DNA of 64,000 bases from Microbulbifer agarilyticus (GCF_019800665.1 NZ_JAHVKO010000007.1:62001-126000), one strand, 5' to 3'; shown: positions 1 to 10,469, numbered from the stretch's first letter. Program-made: numbers and translations. The notes: generated from the sequence alone by a model not told the origin.

Positions 1-2556
1 AAGCAGATCAAAGTTCTGCAACTGATCAATTCCTACCGTCACCGCGGCCACAAGAAGGCCACCCTTGATCCGCTGGGCATCATGGCCCGCGAACAGGTGC
101 CGGATCTGCAATTGAACTTCCACGGCCTCACCGAGGGCGACTTCGACACCACCTTCCAGACGGGTGACCTGTTCTTCGGTAACGGCGAGTCCACTCTGCG
201 TGACATCGTACAGGGCCTGGAAAATACCTACTGCGGAAATCTGGGCGCGGAAATCATGCATCTGTCGAATCTCGACGAGCAGCAGTGGTTTCAGCAGCGT
301 CTCGAGCGCAGCCAGTGCAAGCCTACTTTCGGTGAAGATATTCGCGTCGAAATTCTGCAGCGCCTGTCTGCTGCGGAAGGCCTCGAGCGTCACCTGGATT
401 CCAAATACCCGGGCACCAAGCGCTTCGGTGTGGAAGGGGGCGAGAGCCTGATCCCGCTGATGGACGCGCTGATTCGTCGCTCCGGTACCTACGCGGTAAA
501 AGAGATTGTGATCGGCATGGCCCACCGTGGCCGCCTGAACACCCTGGTTAACATTCTCGGTAAAAACCCCGCGGACCTGTTTGAAGAATTCGAAGGCAAG
601 AAGACCCTCGATACCTCCGGTGACGTTAAGTACCACCAGGGCTTCTCTTCCAACGTTATGACCCCGGGTGGCGAGGTGCATTTGGCACTGGCCTTTAACC
701 CGTCGCACCTGGAAATCTGTGCGCCGGTGGTAGAAGGTTCCGTACGCGCCCGTCAGGATCGCCGTGGCGACAGCACCGGTGAAAAAGTTCTGCCGATCAA
801 CATCCATGGTGATGCGGCGTTCGCCGGTCAGGGCGTGGTGCAGGAAACCCTGCAGATGTCCCAGACCCGCGGCTACTACACTGGCGGTACCATCCATCTG
901 GTGCTGAACAACCAGGTAGGTTTCACCACCAGCAAGCGCGAAGACGCGCGCTCCACCGAATACTGTACCGATGTTGCGAAGATGATTGACGCTCCGGTAC
1001 TGCACGTAAACGGTGACGACCCGGAAGCGGTTGTATTGGCGGGCCTGCTCGCAATCGATTACCGCTACGAGTTCAAGAAAGACATCGTGATCGATCTGGT
1101 TTGTTACCGCCGTCGCGGTCACAACGAAACCGACGATCCCTCCGGCACCCAGCCGCTGATGTACCAGACCATTCGCAAGCACAAGACGACCCGTACCCTG
1201 TACGCGGAGAAGCTGATTGGCGAAGGTGTGCTGGACAAGGCTGCCGCCGACAAGCTGGCCAACGACTACCGCGACAAACTGGATCGTGGTGAAGACGTGG
1301 CTACCGGCCTGGTGAATGAGCCGGACGAGTCCATGTTTGTGGACTGGCGCCCGTACCTGAACCACGAGTGGACCGTCGAAGGCGATACCAGCTTTGAGCT
1401 GACCAAGTTGAAAGACGTGGCGACCCGCATGACCACCGTTCCCGACGGTATCGTGATGCAGCGTCAGGTTTCCAAGATCTACGACGACCGCCGTAAAATG
1501 GCCGGTGGTGCGCTGCCTCTGAACTGGGGCATGGCGGAAACCCTGGCGTACGGCACTTTGCTGGAAGAGGGCTACATGGTCCGCTTCACCGGTGAAGACG
1601 TTGGCCGCGGTACCTTCTCTCACCGTCACGCGGTTATCCACAGCCAGAAAGATGGCCAGAGCTACGTGCCGCTGCAGCACATGTTTGAAGGTCAGCCGCG
1701 TTTCGATATGTACGACTCACTGCTGTCGGAAGAAGCGGTGCTGGCGTTCGAATACGGCTATGCCACTACTACTCCGAAATCCCTGGTGGTTTGGGAAGCG
1801 CAGTTTGGTGACTTCGCCAACGGTGCCCAGGTGGTAATCGACCAGTTCATTACCTCCGGTGAGCACAAGTGGGGCCGTATGTGTGGCCTGGTAATGCTGC
1901 TGCCGCACGGTTATGAAGGTCAGGGCCCAGAGCACTCCTCTGCGCGTCTCGAGCGTTTCATGCAGTTGTGTGCCGAGCACAACATCCAGGTATGTAATGC
2001 CACCACCCCGGCACAGATCTTCCACCTGCTGCGTCGTCAGGCCGTGCGCCCGATGCGTCGCCCGCTGGTGATCATGAGTCCGAAGTGGATTCTGCGTCAC
2101 AAGCTCGCGACTTCCAGCCTGGACGAACTGGCTACCGGTCAGTTCCAGAACGTCATCCAGGATGGCGGTGTGGATCCCGCCAAAGTGAAGCGACTGATCA
2201 TCTGCTCCGGTAAGGTTTACTACCACCTGCTGGAAGCGCGCATGGAACGCGAACAGGAAGACGTTGCACTGGTCCGTTTGGAGCAGTTGTACCCATTCCC
2301 AGACGACGAGTTCTTGAGTGCGGTATCCGCGTTCAAGAACATCAAGAGCGTTGCCTGGTGTCAGGAAGAGCCCATGAACCAGGGCGCCTGGTACTCCAGC
2401 CAGCACCACTTGCGTCGCCTGCTGAAAGAAGCACATCCCAAGCTGGAACTGGAATATGTCGGCCGCGCGGCTTCCGCTGCACCTGCGGCGGGTTACATGT
2501 CCACCCACTTGGAAGAACAGAATAAGTTCATCAACGAGGCGCTGACTGTCAAATAA
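1..2556 (+). CDS. sucA: 2-oxoglutarate dehydrogenase E1 component (5' end outside window)
   Basis: E1 subunit of the 2-oxoglutarate dehydrogenase complex; it decarboxylates 2-oxoglutarate with thiamine diphosphate and passes the succinyl group to the lipoyl arm of SucB. The reading frame is open from base 1 (KQIKVLQLINSYRHRGHKK), so the ATG at 82 is internal. About 851 residues are visible; the family is usually about 940, so roughly 90 N-terminal residues are missing. Visible family motifs include IGMAHRGRLN, the ThDP-binding HGDAAFAGQG and FNPSHLE. It is followed after 82 bases by sucB, the normal order of this operon. The protein is certain; only its start is unseen. Confidence 0.97.
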   Translation, partial: KQIKVLQLINSYRHRGHKKATLDPLGIMAREQVPDLQLNFHGLTEGDFDTTFQTGDLFFGNGESTLRDIVQGLENTYCGNLGAEIMHLSNLDEQQWFQQRLERSQCKPTFGEDIRVEILQRLSAAEGLERHLDSKYPGTKRFGVEGGESLIPLMDALIRRSGTYAVKEIVIGMAHRGRLNTLVNILGKNPADLFEEFEGKKTLDTSGDVKYHQGFSSNVMTPGGEVHLALAFNPSHLEICAPVVEGSVRARQDRRGDSTGEKVLPINIHGDAAFAGQGVVQETLQMSQTRGYYTGGTIHLVLNNQVGFTTSKREDARSTEYCTDVAKMIDAPVLHVNGDDPEAVVLAGLLAIDYRYEFKKDIVIDLVCYRRRGHNETDDPSGTQPLMYQTIRKHKTTRTLYAEKLIGEGVLDKAAADKLANDYRDKLDRGEDVATGLVNEPDESMFVDWRPYLNHEWTVEGDTSFELTKLKDVATRMTTVPDGIVMQRQVSKIYDDRRKMAGGALPLNWGMAETLAYGTLLEEGYMVRFTGEDVGRGTFSHRHAVIHSQKDGQSYVPLQHMFEGQPRFDMYDSLLSEEAVLAFEYGYATTTPKSLVVWEAQFGDFANGAQVVIDQFITSGEHKWGRMCGLVMLLPHGYEGQGPEHSSARLERFMQLCAEHNIQVCNATTPAQIFHLLRRQAVRPMRRPLVIMSPKWILRHKLATSSLDELATGQFQNVIQDGGVDPAKVKRLIICSGKVYYHLLEARMEREQEDVALVRLEQLYPFPDDEFLSAVSAFKNIKSVAWCQEEPMNQGAWYSSQHHLRRLLKEAHPKLELEYVGRAASAAPAAGYMSTHLEEQNKFINEALTVK

Positions 2557-2638
2557 GGCAGCAGTACAACGAAAGAGCAGGATGTTGTGAAGGGCGAGCG
2601 CCTTTCCGCATCCCCGAAAATCTCAGGAAACAGGAACA

Positions 2639-3829
2639 ATGACCATCGAGATTAAAGCGCCAACATTCCCGGAATCTGTTCAGGACGGCACCGTCGCCAC
2701 CTGGCACAAACAACCGGGTGAAGCTGTGTCCCGCGATGAACTGATCGTGGATATCGAAACCGACAAAGTTGTGCTGGAAGTAGTTGCACCGGCTGACGGC
2801 GCCATTAGTGAAATTATCAAAGGCGAGGGCGACACCGTTCTCTCCAATGAAGTAATTGCCAAGTTCGAAGAAGGCGCTGGCGCCTCTGCCGAAGCTGTAC
2901 CTGCGGCAGCTGAAGCTCCGGCCGCTGCGGCACCTGCTGCTGCCGGCGAAAAAATTGCCATGCCGTCTGCCAAGAAAATGGCTGCGGAAAAAGGCGTTGA
3001 CCTGGCTGGCGTTGAAGGCACCGGCAAAGGCGGTCGCGTACTGAAAGAAGACGTGATGAAAGCGGGCACTGCACCGGCTGCTGCCGCACCGGCTGCCGCT
3101 GCGCAAGTGGAAGTTGCTGCGGGTGAGCGCGTTGAGAAGCGTGTTCCGATGACCCGTATGCGCAAGCGCATCGCCGAGCGTCTGCTCGACGCTTCCCAGT
3201 CTACTGCCATGCTCACTACCTTCAACGAAGTGAACATGAAGCCAATCATGGATCTGCGTAAAAACTACAAAGACCTGTTCGAGAAGACCCACAACGGCAC
3301 CCGCCTGGGCTTCATGGGCTTCTTTGTAAAAGCGGCAGTAGAAGCGCTGAAGCGTTACTCCGCGGTGAACGCGTCCATCGACGGTAACGACATCGTATAC
3401 CACGGTTACCAGGACATCGGTGTTGCGGTTTCCTCCCCGAAAGGCCTGGTAGTACCGATTCTGCGTAATGCAGAAAACATGGGTCTGGCGGATATGGAAA
3501 ACAATATCCGTGACCTGGGTGTCCGTGCCCGTGACGGCAAGCTGTCAATTGACGAGATGACCGGTGGCACCTTCACCATCACCAACGGTGGTGTGTTCGG
3601 TTCCCTGCTGTCTACCCCGATCCTGAACCCGCCGCAAACCGCGATCCTCGGTATGCACAAAATTCAGGAGCGCCCGATGGCGGTCAACGGCAAGGTGGAA
3701 ATCCTGCCAATGATGTACCTGGCGCTGTCTTACGATCACCGCCTGATCGACGGCAAGGAAGCGGTTGGCTTCCTGGTTGCGATCAAAGAAATGATCGAAG
3801 ATCCGGCGCGTATCCTGCTGGAAGTGTAA
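2639..3829 (+). CDS. sucB: Dihydrolipoamide succinyltransferase (E2 of 2-oxoglutarate dehydrogenase)
   Basis: E2 core of the 2-oxoglutarate dehydrogenase complex; it transfers succinyl from lipoamide to CoA. Domain order is clear: an N-terminal lipoyl domain with the lipoylated lysine in [10 protein letters not shown] (K43), an Ala/Pro-rich linker at about 80-105, a peripheral subunit-binding domain ([12 protein letters not shown]...GRVLKEDV, about 108-140), a second Ala-rich linker, and the acyltransferase domain ending with the catalytic SYDHRLIDG. The length of 396 aa is normal with one lipoyl domain. The ATG at 2639 follows GGAAACAGGAACA. It lies between sucA and lpd in one transcription unit. 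Confidence 0.97.
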   Translation: MTIEIKAPTFPESVQDGTVATWHKQPGEAVSRDELIVDIETDKVVLEVVAPADGAISEIIKGEGDTVLSNEVIAKFEEGAGASAEAVPAAAEAPAAAAPAAAGEKIAMPSAKKMAAEKGVDLAGVEGTGKGGRVLKEDVMKAGTAPAAAAPAAAAQVEVAAGERVEKRVPMTRMRKRIAERLLDASQSTAMLTTFNEVNMKPIMDLRKNYKDLFEKTHNGTRLGFMGFFVKAAVEALKRYSAVNASIDGNDIVYHGYQDIGVAVSSPKGLVVPILRNAENMGLADMENNIRDLGVRARDGKLSIDEMTGGTFTITNGGVFGSLLSTPILNPPQTAILGMHKIQERPMAVNGKVEILPMMYLALSYDHRLIDGKEAVGFLVAIKEMIEDPARILLEV

Positions 3830-3849
3830 GCAGGTTAGATTTGGAGAAA

Positions 3850-3948
3850 GGGCGGCCCTTTAGAGGTCGCCCGCACAATGAGCCAGCCGTTCGAGCTGGC
3901 ATCAACGGCAACAAGACCGTCTCAGGGAAATCCGGGAAGAAGCCCGGG
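3850..3948 (+). other. Structured sucB-lpd intercistronic region (three hairpins)
   Basis: Three inverted repeats follow one another in the 171-base gap: GGGCGGCC/GGTCGCCC (3850-3872, one mismatch), GCCAGC/GCTGGC (3882-3900) and CCGGG/CCCGG (3932-3947). None is followed by a T-run, so they are not obvious terminators. RNA processing, stability control or partial attenuation between sucB and lpd is an inference. Confidence 0.45.
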
Positions 3949-3976
3949 CATGCGGTGACAAATCCGCATTCGTTGA

Positions 3977-5440
<1,464 letters not shown>

Positions 5441-5453
5441 GTGACCCGATAAA

Positions 5454-5480
5454 CCGGGGCGGAAGTGTTTTCCGCCCCGG
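5454..5480 (+). terminator. Strong hairpin after lpdA, without a T-run
   Basis: A perfect 11-bp stem (CCGGGGCGGAA paired with TTCCGCCCCGG) with a GTGT loop, just after the lpdA stop. It is followed by ATTCATTTC rather than a T-tract, so it may be a weak terminator, an attenuator or a processing site that separates lpd from sucCD expression. Confidence 0.5.
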
Positions 5481-5590
5481 ATTCATTTCAGGGTTCTGGC
5501 TTTGCAATACAACAGCGCCGGAACCTTGTTTAAACGCGCAGAGAAATCTGCAATTGGTAAACACATTTCAAATGTGAATTGGTATTGACT

Positions 5591-6757
5591 ATGAACTTGC
5601 ATGAGTATCAGGGCAAACAACTGTTTGCAGCATACGGATTGCCGGTTTCCAAAGGCATTGCAGCGGAAACCCCGGCAGCGGCAGCAGCGGCAGCAGATGA
5701 AATCGGCGGCGACAAGTGGGTTGTTAAAGCCCAGGTACACGCTGGCGGCCGCGGTAAAGCGGGCGGTGTGAAGCTGGTAGACTCCAAAGCGGAAATTGAA
5801 GAATTCGCCAAAAAGTGGCTGGGTAACAACCTGGTAACTTATCAGACAGACGAAAACGGCCAGCCGGTTTCCCGCATCCTCGTGGAAAGCTGCACCGATA
5901 TCGACCAGGAACTGTACCTGGGTGCGGTGTTAGACCGTGCTACCCGTCGCATCGTTTTCATGGCCTCCACCGAAGGTGGTGTTGAGATCGAGAAAGTTGC
6001 GGAAGAGACTCCGGAAAAAATCCTGAAAGCCATCATCGACCCGCTGGTAGGCGCACAGCCTTACCAGGGCCGTGAGCTGGCGTTCAAACTGGGCCTCGAA
6101 GGCGACCAGATCAAACAGTTCACCAAGATCTTCCTGGGTCTGGCGAAAATGTTTGAAGAGAAAGATCTGGCCCTGCTGGAAATCAACCCGCTGGTAATCA
6201 CTCCAGAGAAGAACCTGCACTGCCTGGACGCCAAGATCGTTATCGATAGTAACGCTCTGTACCGTCACCCGGACCTGCGTGAAATGCACGACCCTTCTCA
6301 GGAAGACGAGCGCGAAGCACACGCAGCCAAGTGGGACCTGAACTACGTAGCATTGGATGGCAACATCGGCTGCATGGTGAACGGTGCTGGTCTGGCCATG
6401 GGTACCATGGACATCGTAAACCTGCACGGCGGTAGCCCGGCCAACTTCCTGGATGTTGGTGGCGGCGCGACCAAAGAGCGCGTTGTTGAAGCGTTCAAAA
6501 TTATTCTGTCCGACGACAACGTAAAAGCCGTTCTGATCAACATCTTTGGCGGTATCGTACGCTGTGACATGATCGCCGAAGGCGTGATCGGTGCAGTTAA
6601 AGAAGTGGGCGTTGAAGTACCCGTAGTTGTTCGCCTGGAAGGTAACAACGCTGAGCTGGGTGCCAAGGTCCTGAGCGACAGCGGCCTGAACATCATCGCT
6701 GCAACCAGCCTGACCGATGCTGCACAGCAAGTGGTTAAAGCTGCGGAGGGTAAATAA
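5591..6757 (+). CDS. sucC: Succinyl-CoA synthetase, beta subunit
   Basis: ADP-forming succinate-CoA ligase beta subunit; with SucD it converts succinyl-CoA to succinate with substrate-level phosphorylation. The ATP-grasp fold is recognisable: [12 protein letters not shown] at the start, [23 protein letters not shown], and the C-terminal [10 protein letters not shown]. The ATG at 5591 gives 388 aa, the same as the E. coli protein; an upstream in-frame TTG at 5579 is not needed. sucD begins three bases after the stop, so the two subunits are translationally linked. Confidence 0.97.
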   Translation: MNLHEYQGKQLFAAYGLPVSKGIAAETPAAAAAAADEIGGDKWVVKAQVHAGGRGKAGGVKLVDSKAEIEEFAKKWLGNNLVTYQTDENGQPVSRILVESCTDIDQELYLGAVLDRATRRIVFMASTEGGVEIEKVAEETPEKILKAIIDPLVGAQPYQGRELAFKLGLEGDQIKQFTKIFLGLAKMFEEKDLALLEINPLVITPEKNLHCLDAKIVIDSNALYRHPDLREMHDPSQEDEREAHAAKWDLNYVALDGNIGCMVNGAGLAMGTMDIVNLHGGSPANFLDVGGGATKERVVEAFKIILSDDNVKAVLINIFGGIVRCDMIAEGVIGAVKEVGVEVPVVVRLEGNNAELGAKVLSDSGLNIIAATSLTDAAQQVVKAAEGK

Positions 6758-6759
6758 TC

Positions 6760-7632
6760 ATGTCAGTACTGATTAACAAAGACACTAAAGTAATCTGTCA
6801 GGGCTTCACTGGCTCCCAGGGTACTTTCCACTCCGAGCAAGCGATCGAGTACGGTACAAAAATGGTCGGCGGTGTAACCCCGGGCAAAGGCGGCCAGACT
6901 CACCTGGGCCTGCCGGTATTCAATACCGTAAAAGAAGCCGTAGAAGCAACCGGTGCGGAAGCATCTGTAATCTATGTACCTGCGCCTTTCTGTAAGGATT
7001 CCATCCTTGAAGCGGCGAACGGCGGCATCAAGCTGATCGTTTGCATCACTGAAGGCATTCCTACCATGGACATGCTGCAGGCCAAGGTTAAGTGTGACGA
7101 GCTGGGCGTGCGCCTGATCGGCCCGAACTGCCCGGGTGTTATCACTCCGGGTGAATGCAAGATCGGCATCATGCCTGGTCACATTCACAAGCCAGGCAAA
7201 GTGGGCATCGTATCCCGCTCCGGTACCCTGACTTATGAAGCCGTAAAGCAGACTACTGACCACGGTTTCGGCCAGTCTACCTGTGTAGGTATTGGTGGCG
7301 ACCCCATCCCAGGCTCCAACTTCATCGACATCCTGGAAATGTTCCAGAACGACCCGCAGACCGAAGCCATCGTAATGATCGGTGAAATCGGCGGTTCCGC
7401 TGAAGAAGAAGCGGCAGCTTACATCAAGGAAAACGTCACCAAGCCGGTCGTTTCCTACATCGCTGGTGTAACCGCTCCTCCCGGAAAGCGCATGGGCCAC
7501 GCTGGTGCGATCATTTCCGGTGGTAAAGGTACCGCGGACGAGAAATTTGCTGCTCTGGAAGACGCTGGTGTTAAAACCGTACGCTCCCTGGCGCAAATCG
7601 GTGACGCACTGAAGGAAGCAACCGGCTGGTAA
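6760..7632 (+). CDS. sucD: Succinyl-CoA synthetase, alpha subunit
   Basis: Alpha subunit of succinyl-CoA synthetase, carrying the phosphorylated histidine and the CoA site. It shows the Rossmann-like N-terminal motif [16 protein letters not shown], a central GPNCPGVI loop, [11 protein letters not shown], and [10 protein letters not shown] with the phospho-His at H247. At 290 aa it is full length. ATG follows the sucC stop by two bases. It is the last gene of the TCA operon and is followed by a clear terminator. Confidence 0.97.
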   Translation: MSVLINKDTKVICQGFTGSQGTFHSEQAIEYGTKMVGGVTPGKGGQTHLGLPVFNTVKEAVEATGAEASVIYVPAPFCKDSILEAANGGIKLIVCITEGIPTMDMLQAKVKCDELGVRLIGPNCPGVITPGECKIGIMPGHIHKPGKVGIVSRSGTLTYEAVKQTTDHGFGQSTCVGIGGDPIPGSNFIDILEMFQNDPQTEAIVMIGEIGGSAEEEAAAYIKENVTKPVVSYIAGVTAPPGKRMGHAGAIISGGKGTADEKFAALEDAGVKTVRSLAQIGDALKEATGW

Positions 7633-7652
7633 TCAGCAAGGTTCTTTCTGCT

Positions 7653-7681
7653 AAAAAAGCCACCTTCGGGTGGCTTTTTTT
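7653..7681 (+). terminator. Rho-independent terminator of the suc operon
   Basis: AAAAAAGCCACC, a TTCG loop, then GGTGGC and TTTTTTT: a GC-rich stem with a stable tetraloop and a T-run, 20 bases after the sucD stop. The A-run on the other side could make it work in both directions. Confidence 0.92.
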
Positions 7682-7809
7682 ATGCCTGTAGAAAACACTA
7701 ACCTCGTATATTTCGTGTACAAGTTTCCCAAAATCCACAGTGTTCAGCAGCCTATGGCTTGTGTTCCCGGATTGGAGTAGGCTGACTTATTGATTTATAT
7801 GGTTATGTA

Positions 7810-7893
7810 TAACAACAAACGAGCTATTTAAAATCTAGGAACAATAGCCATTTGCAACGAATGGCCTGAGCCAATGAATAAAACTGTTAGAGC
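7810..7893 (+). repeat. Possible degenerate short attC-like element
   Basis: TAACAAC at 7810 and GTTAGAG at 7886 resemble the outer half-sites of an attC, about 84 bases apart. GCCATT (7847-7852) and AATGGC (7860-7865) form a central hairpin. Just upstream GTTAT-GT-ATAAC (7802-7813) looks like a head-to-tail site junction. Inner arm pairing is poor, so this is only a hint that another cassette boundary preceded the first clear cassette gene. Confidence 0.22.
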
Positions 7894-7899
7894 AGAAGT

Positions 7900-8412
7900 A
7901 TGAAAAAAATATTATATATTTCATTAAATATAGCGGTCCTTATAGGAATATTCGCCTTTGTGGATAGCTGGTATGCGCAGAAGATCGAAATTCTTGGGGA
8001 AATATGCCAGCAGGAGAGTAAGAATATGCTGGATGAGGTTGTGGATACTGGTATAGATCCTGCTTTTAAGGCTATTAACAATTTGGAGTTACTCAAAGGA
8101 AGCGGTGTGGATAAGCTTGTGCATTCTTATGACCTCCGCATAGATTTTGCCGTATCCCAAGTAGAAACATTGAGAAATCTGGAAATTTCTGACTCAAAAA
8201 TAAAAAGCCTAGATACGCTTTTGTATCGAGCAAAAAAGTTGCGCATGAAATATCCGAGCACCGCGATTGATTCAAAGTATTATCAAAAAGCTAATGAAAT
8301 TTTAGATAATGTAGTGTTGGAGCAGGTTAAGCCAGAAAGCGAGGGCAGTATAAAAGAGCGTCTAGAGCAGTTGCGAGAAATGGCTAAGGAGCGTAGAGCT
8401 CAAGAGCTCTAA
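7900..8412 (+). CDS. Hypothetical membrane-anchored protein, first gene of the cassette-like array
   Basis: 170 aa, family not recognised. The N-terminus (KKILYISLNIAVLIGIFAF, residues 2-20) is a single membrane segment or uncleaved signal; the rest is hydrophilic, rich in Lys/Glu and probably helical, with a charged tail (KERLEQLREMAKERRAQEL). The gene is much more AT-rich than the flanking suc genes. Its TAA stop (8410-8412) is also the first three bases of the attC-like palindrome that follows, a typical arrangement in integron cassettes. I can assign no function. Confidence 0.7.
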   Translation: MKKILYISLNIAVLIGIFAFVDSWYAQKIEILGEICQQESKNMLDEVVDTGIDPAFKAINNLELLKGSGVDKLVHSYDLRIDFAVSQVETLRNLEISDSKIKSLDTLLYRAKKLRMKYPSTAIDSKYYQKANEILDNVVLEQVKPESEGSIKERLEQLREMAKERRAQEL

Positions 8413-8548
8413 CAAGGCCGGGCAATTTGCTCCTGGCCTTCGGCCCTCCGCGGGACAGCTTACCTTATGCACCTTTTGGGCAGGTCGCTGTGCTCCCATT
8501 TTCGCGCAAAATGCGTATAAGGTAAGCTGCCCCTGCCGGCGGCGTTAT
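8410..8548 (+). repeat. attC-like recombination site 1 (integron cassette boundary)
   Basis: Begins TAACAAG (overlapping the stop of the upstream gene) and ends GGCGTTAT, as VCR-type attC sites do. Outer pairing: TAAC 8410-8413 with GTTA 8544-8547. Long inner arms: GGGACAGCTTACCTTAT (8452-8468) against ATAAGGTAAGCTGCCC (8517-8532), nearly perfect. It shares about 53 bases, including GCTCCCATTTTCGCG, with the element at 9324-9462. The 139-bp length fits a long attC. Confidence 0.72.
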
Positions 8549-8556
8549 AAATCACT

Positions 8557-8871
8557 ATGAAAAAAAGTATCTTTGTCTTATTGGCCATTATTCTTTCAGG
8601 GTGTGATTTTGCGAGCGATGTTAAGGAGCTGTTTAGTGAGCATGGTGACCTGGAGAAAACTATACAGAAACAGTATGGCTCTGGTTCATCTGTTTCGTTC
8701 GATCACACAAATGGGCATTTTATACTGTGGGTTTCGATACCTATAGAGTCAGTTGAAACGAGAATCGTACGTAACATCTATGAGGACGTGTATTCTCAAG
8801 CAATAGGTGCATTCACAGATACCCCGAATGAAATTTATATAAGTGTTGGCGGTCCAGTTAAAAAATTATAA
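8557..8871 (+). CDS. Small putative lipoprotein, second cassette gene
   Basis: 104 aa, family not recognised. It has a short signal peptide ending in a lipobox-like LSGC (residues 13-16 of KKSIFVLLAIILSGCD), so it is probably lipid-anchored. The remaining 88 residues alternate hydrophobic and polar stretches and look like a small beta-rich domain. The ATG lies nine bases after the end of attC-like site 1 with no clear ribosome binding site between. The stop TAA (8869-8871) overlaps the TAACAAG that opens attC-like site 2. AT-rich, unlike chromosomal neighbours. Confidence 0.72.
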   Translation: MKKSIFVLLAIILSGCDFASDVKELFSEHGDLEKTIQKQYGSGSSVSFDHTNGHFILWVSIPIESVETRIVRNIYEDVYSQAIGAFTDTPNEIYISVGGPVKKL

Positions 8872-8996
8872 CAAGCGTATTCAGGTTCAGCCGCAAGCGG
8901 CGTGGACCTCCACTGCGTTGTTTGTTTTGTGCTTTTCGCGTACGCTAGCACAAAACAACCAACTACGTTTCGGTCCCTGATGCGGGCGCTAACGCA
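8869..8996 (+). repeat. attC-like recombination site 2
   Basis: Starts TAACAAGCG and ends GGGCGCTAACGC. Inner arms TTGTTTGTTTTGTGCT (8918-8933) and AGCACAAAACAACCAA (8947-8962) pair at 15 of 16 positions; outer arms TCAGG/CCTGA and GGACC/GGTCC also pair. The 3' half-site reads GCTAACG rather than the expected GTT-type core, so it may be mutated and poorly active. Confidence 0.6.
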
Positions 8997-9000
8997 AAAA

Positions 9001-9294
9001 ATGAACGAGCTGCTTAATACGTTCGATAGCATCACAACTATCCAACTCGGTATATTCGCTGTTGTATTGCTCTTTCTAGAGTTGTTGGTACGCCCGGGAA
9101 GTGCAAAAAGTCTAAAGTGGGCGGCGTTTAAGATCAGTATCTTTGAGCTTTTCGGCCTGGCCCTTCCGATTATTTGGTTGCTACGTCAAGGCGATGGGTC
9201 GGGACGTATCGGCTCTAGTTCGATCATCTTGGTTGTAGTGATGTCTATATACTTTGGTCTTTTTAGGGCTGCTGTTTGGAGGAAGCAAGCGTAG
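9001..9294 (+). CDS. Small multi-pass membrane protein, third cassette gene
   Basis: 97 aa from the ATG at 9001, family not recognised. Three hydrophobic segments are visible: about 12-29 (IQLGIFAVVLLFLELLV), 43-59 (ISIFELFGLALPIIWLL) and 73-90 (SSIILVVVMSIYFGLFRA), so it is probably an inner-membrane protein. The open frame extends upstream to 8902, but that part lies inside attC-like site 2, so the ATG just after the site is preferred. It ends 30 bases before attC-like site 3. Confidence 0.6.
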   Translation: MNELLNTFDSITTIQLGIFAVVLLFLELLVRPGSAKSLKWAAFKISIFELFGLALPIIWLLRQGDGSGRIGSSSIILVVVMSIYFGLFRAAVWRKQA

Positions 9295-9323
9295 AAAGCG
9301 GAAGCATTCCGTGCCTACTCAAA

Positions 9324-9462
9324 GCGTTAACAGTCACAGGCAATATGCGTCGGGCCTTTGCGAGACAGTTTGCCTCGTGCACCTATGATGCAGGTTGCTA
9401 CGCTCCCATTTTCGCGTAAAAAATGCGCAAGTTGGGCTGCCCTTGCCGGTGGTGCTAATTAC
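9324..9462 (+). repeat. attC-like recombination site 3
   Basis: Starts GCGTTAACAGTC and ends GGTGGTGCTAATT. It shares with site 1 the run GACAG-TT-CCT--TGCACCT and the identical GCTCCCATTTTCGCG (9402-9416 versus 8492-8506). AGGCAA near the 5' end pairs with TTGCC near the 3' end. The inner arms are less perfect than in site 1 and the 3' core is not GTT, so it looks like a diverged copy of the same family. Confidence 0.6.
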
Positions 9463-9471
9463 TGAGGCGAT

Positions 9472-9918
9472 ATGAAATTTTCAGTAGTTGATGGTCAAGA
9501 AGTACCATTCTCCCTATTGCTGGAAGCAGATCCCTCGCCTGAGTCCATAAGCACTTATTTGCCTGATTCATGGTCTTTCGTCGCGAAAGAAGGTGGGGAA
9601 GTTGTTGCTGCTTGTATAGTAAAGAAGATTGGGAATCATATTGCCGAGATCTTTAATATTTCGACCTCTCCAAAGTATCAACGCAAGGGTGTCGGTTCTA
9701 AGCTTCTTGGGTTTGTATTGAATAAGTTGGCAGATAGAAGTATTTCGAAGGTTGAACTGGGTACGGGAACATTCGGATACCAGCTTACCTTTTATCAACG
9801 GTTTGGCTTCAGAGTATACGCGGTAGAGAAGGATTACTTTCTTAAACATTATTCTCAACCAATAGTAGAAGATGGTATTCAGCACAAATATAGGCTGCGG
9901 TTATATTTGGATATATAG
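9472..9918 (+). CDS. GNAT-family N-acetyltransferase, fourth cassette-like gene
   Basis: 148 aa. The acetyl-CoA binding motif A is present as ISTSPKYQRKGVGSKLLGF (about residues 62-80), followed by the C-terminal FYQRFGFRVYAVEKDYF typical of GNAT folds. The substrate cannot be named. It starts ten bases after attC-like site 3 and is AT-rich like the three preceding genes; acetyltransferases are common cassette cargo. I see no attC-like palindrome downstream, so this may be the eroded end of the array. Confidence 0.8.
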   Translation: MKFSVVDGQEVPFSLLLEADPSPESISTYLPDSWSFVAKEGGEVVAACIVKKIGNHIAEIFNISTSPKYQRKGVGSKLLGFVLNKLADRSISKVELGTGTFGYQLTFYQRFGFRVYAVEKDYFLKHYSQPIVEDGIQHKYRLRLYLDI

Positions 9919-9994
9919 ACGCGTATATGTCATAGCGATGAATAACGTTTTAGAGAGTTGTTAACAGGGTTTAAGGAGCAATCGGAGAATCTAT

Positions 9995-10426
9995 ATGGAA
10001 GTATCTAGTCAGTTAATCCAGCCACTCGTAGCCTTGGTTATTTGGTCAATGGTGATGTGGCTGTGGATGTATGCGACCAGGCTGCCGGCGATCATCTCCA
10101 TGAGGTTGGAGATGGACCCGATGGCGCCAAGTGGTGAGCAGATGGCAAAGCTCCCTGCGCGGGTGCGTTGGAAGGCGGACAATTACAATCACCTGATGGA
10201 GCAGCCGACGCTGTTCTATGCGCTGGTGCTCGCGCTCTCGATTATGGGCGTATCAAGCGAACTGGCTATTTATGCTGCCTGGGCTTTTGTGGTACTGCGA
10301 ATTATTCACAGTCTTGTGCATGTGCTGGGCAACAAAATTGAATTGCGGTTTGCCATCTTTGTCGCGTCCAATATTCCTCTATTATTCTTGGTATTCATTG
10401 CTGCTCGGTCCGCATTCAACTCGTAA
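9995..10426 (+). CDS. MAPEG-family membrane protein
   Basis: 143 aa with four hydrophobic segments (about 10-30, 72-92, 93-112 and 118-138). The pattern of basic loop, VRWKADNYNHLMEQPTLFYA, then RIIHSLVHVLGNKIELRF, is characteristic of the bacterial MAPEG family (membrane-associated eicosanoid/glutathione metabolism). The eukaryotic members are glutathione transferases and peroxidases; the role of bacterial ones is mostly unknown. Base composition returns here towards the chromosomal average, so I place it outside the cassette insert. ATG at 9995 is preceded by AAGGAGCAATCGGAG. Confidence 0.82.
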   Translation: MEVSSQLIQPLVALVIWSMVMWLWMYATRLPAIISMRLEMDPMAPSGEQMAKLPARVRWKADNYNHLMEQPTLFYALVLALSIMGVSSELAIYAAWAFVVLRIIHSLVHVLGNKIELRFAIFVASNIPLLFLVFIAARSAFNS

Positions 10427-10469
10427 GTTTGTTCTGCAGGTGTTGTAGATGCTAATTCACAGCTGATGT

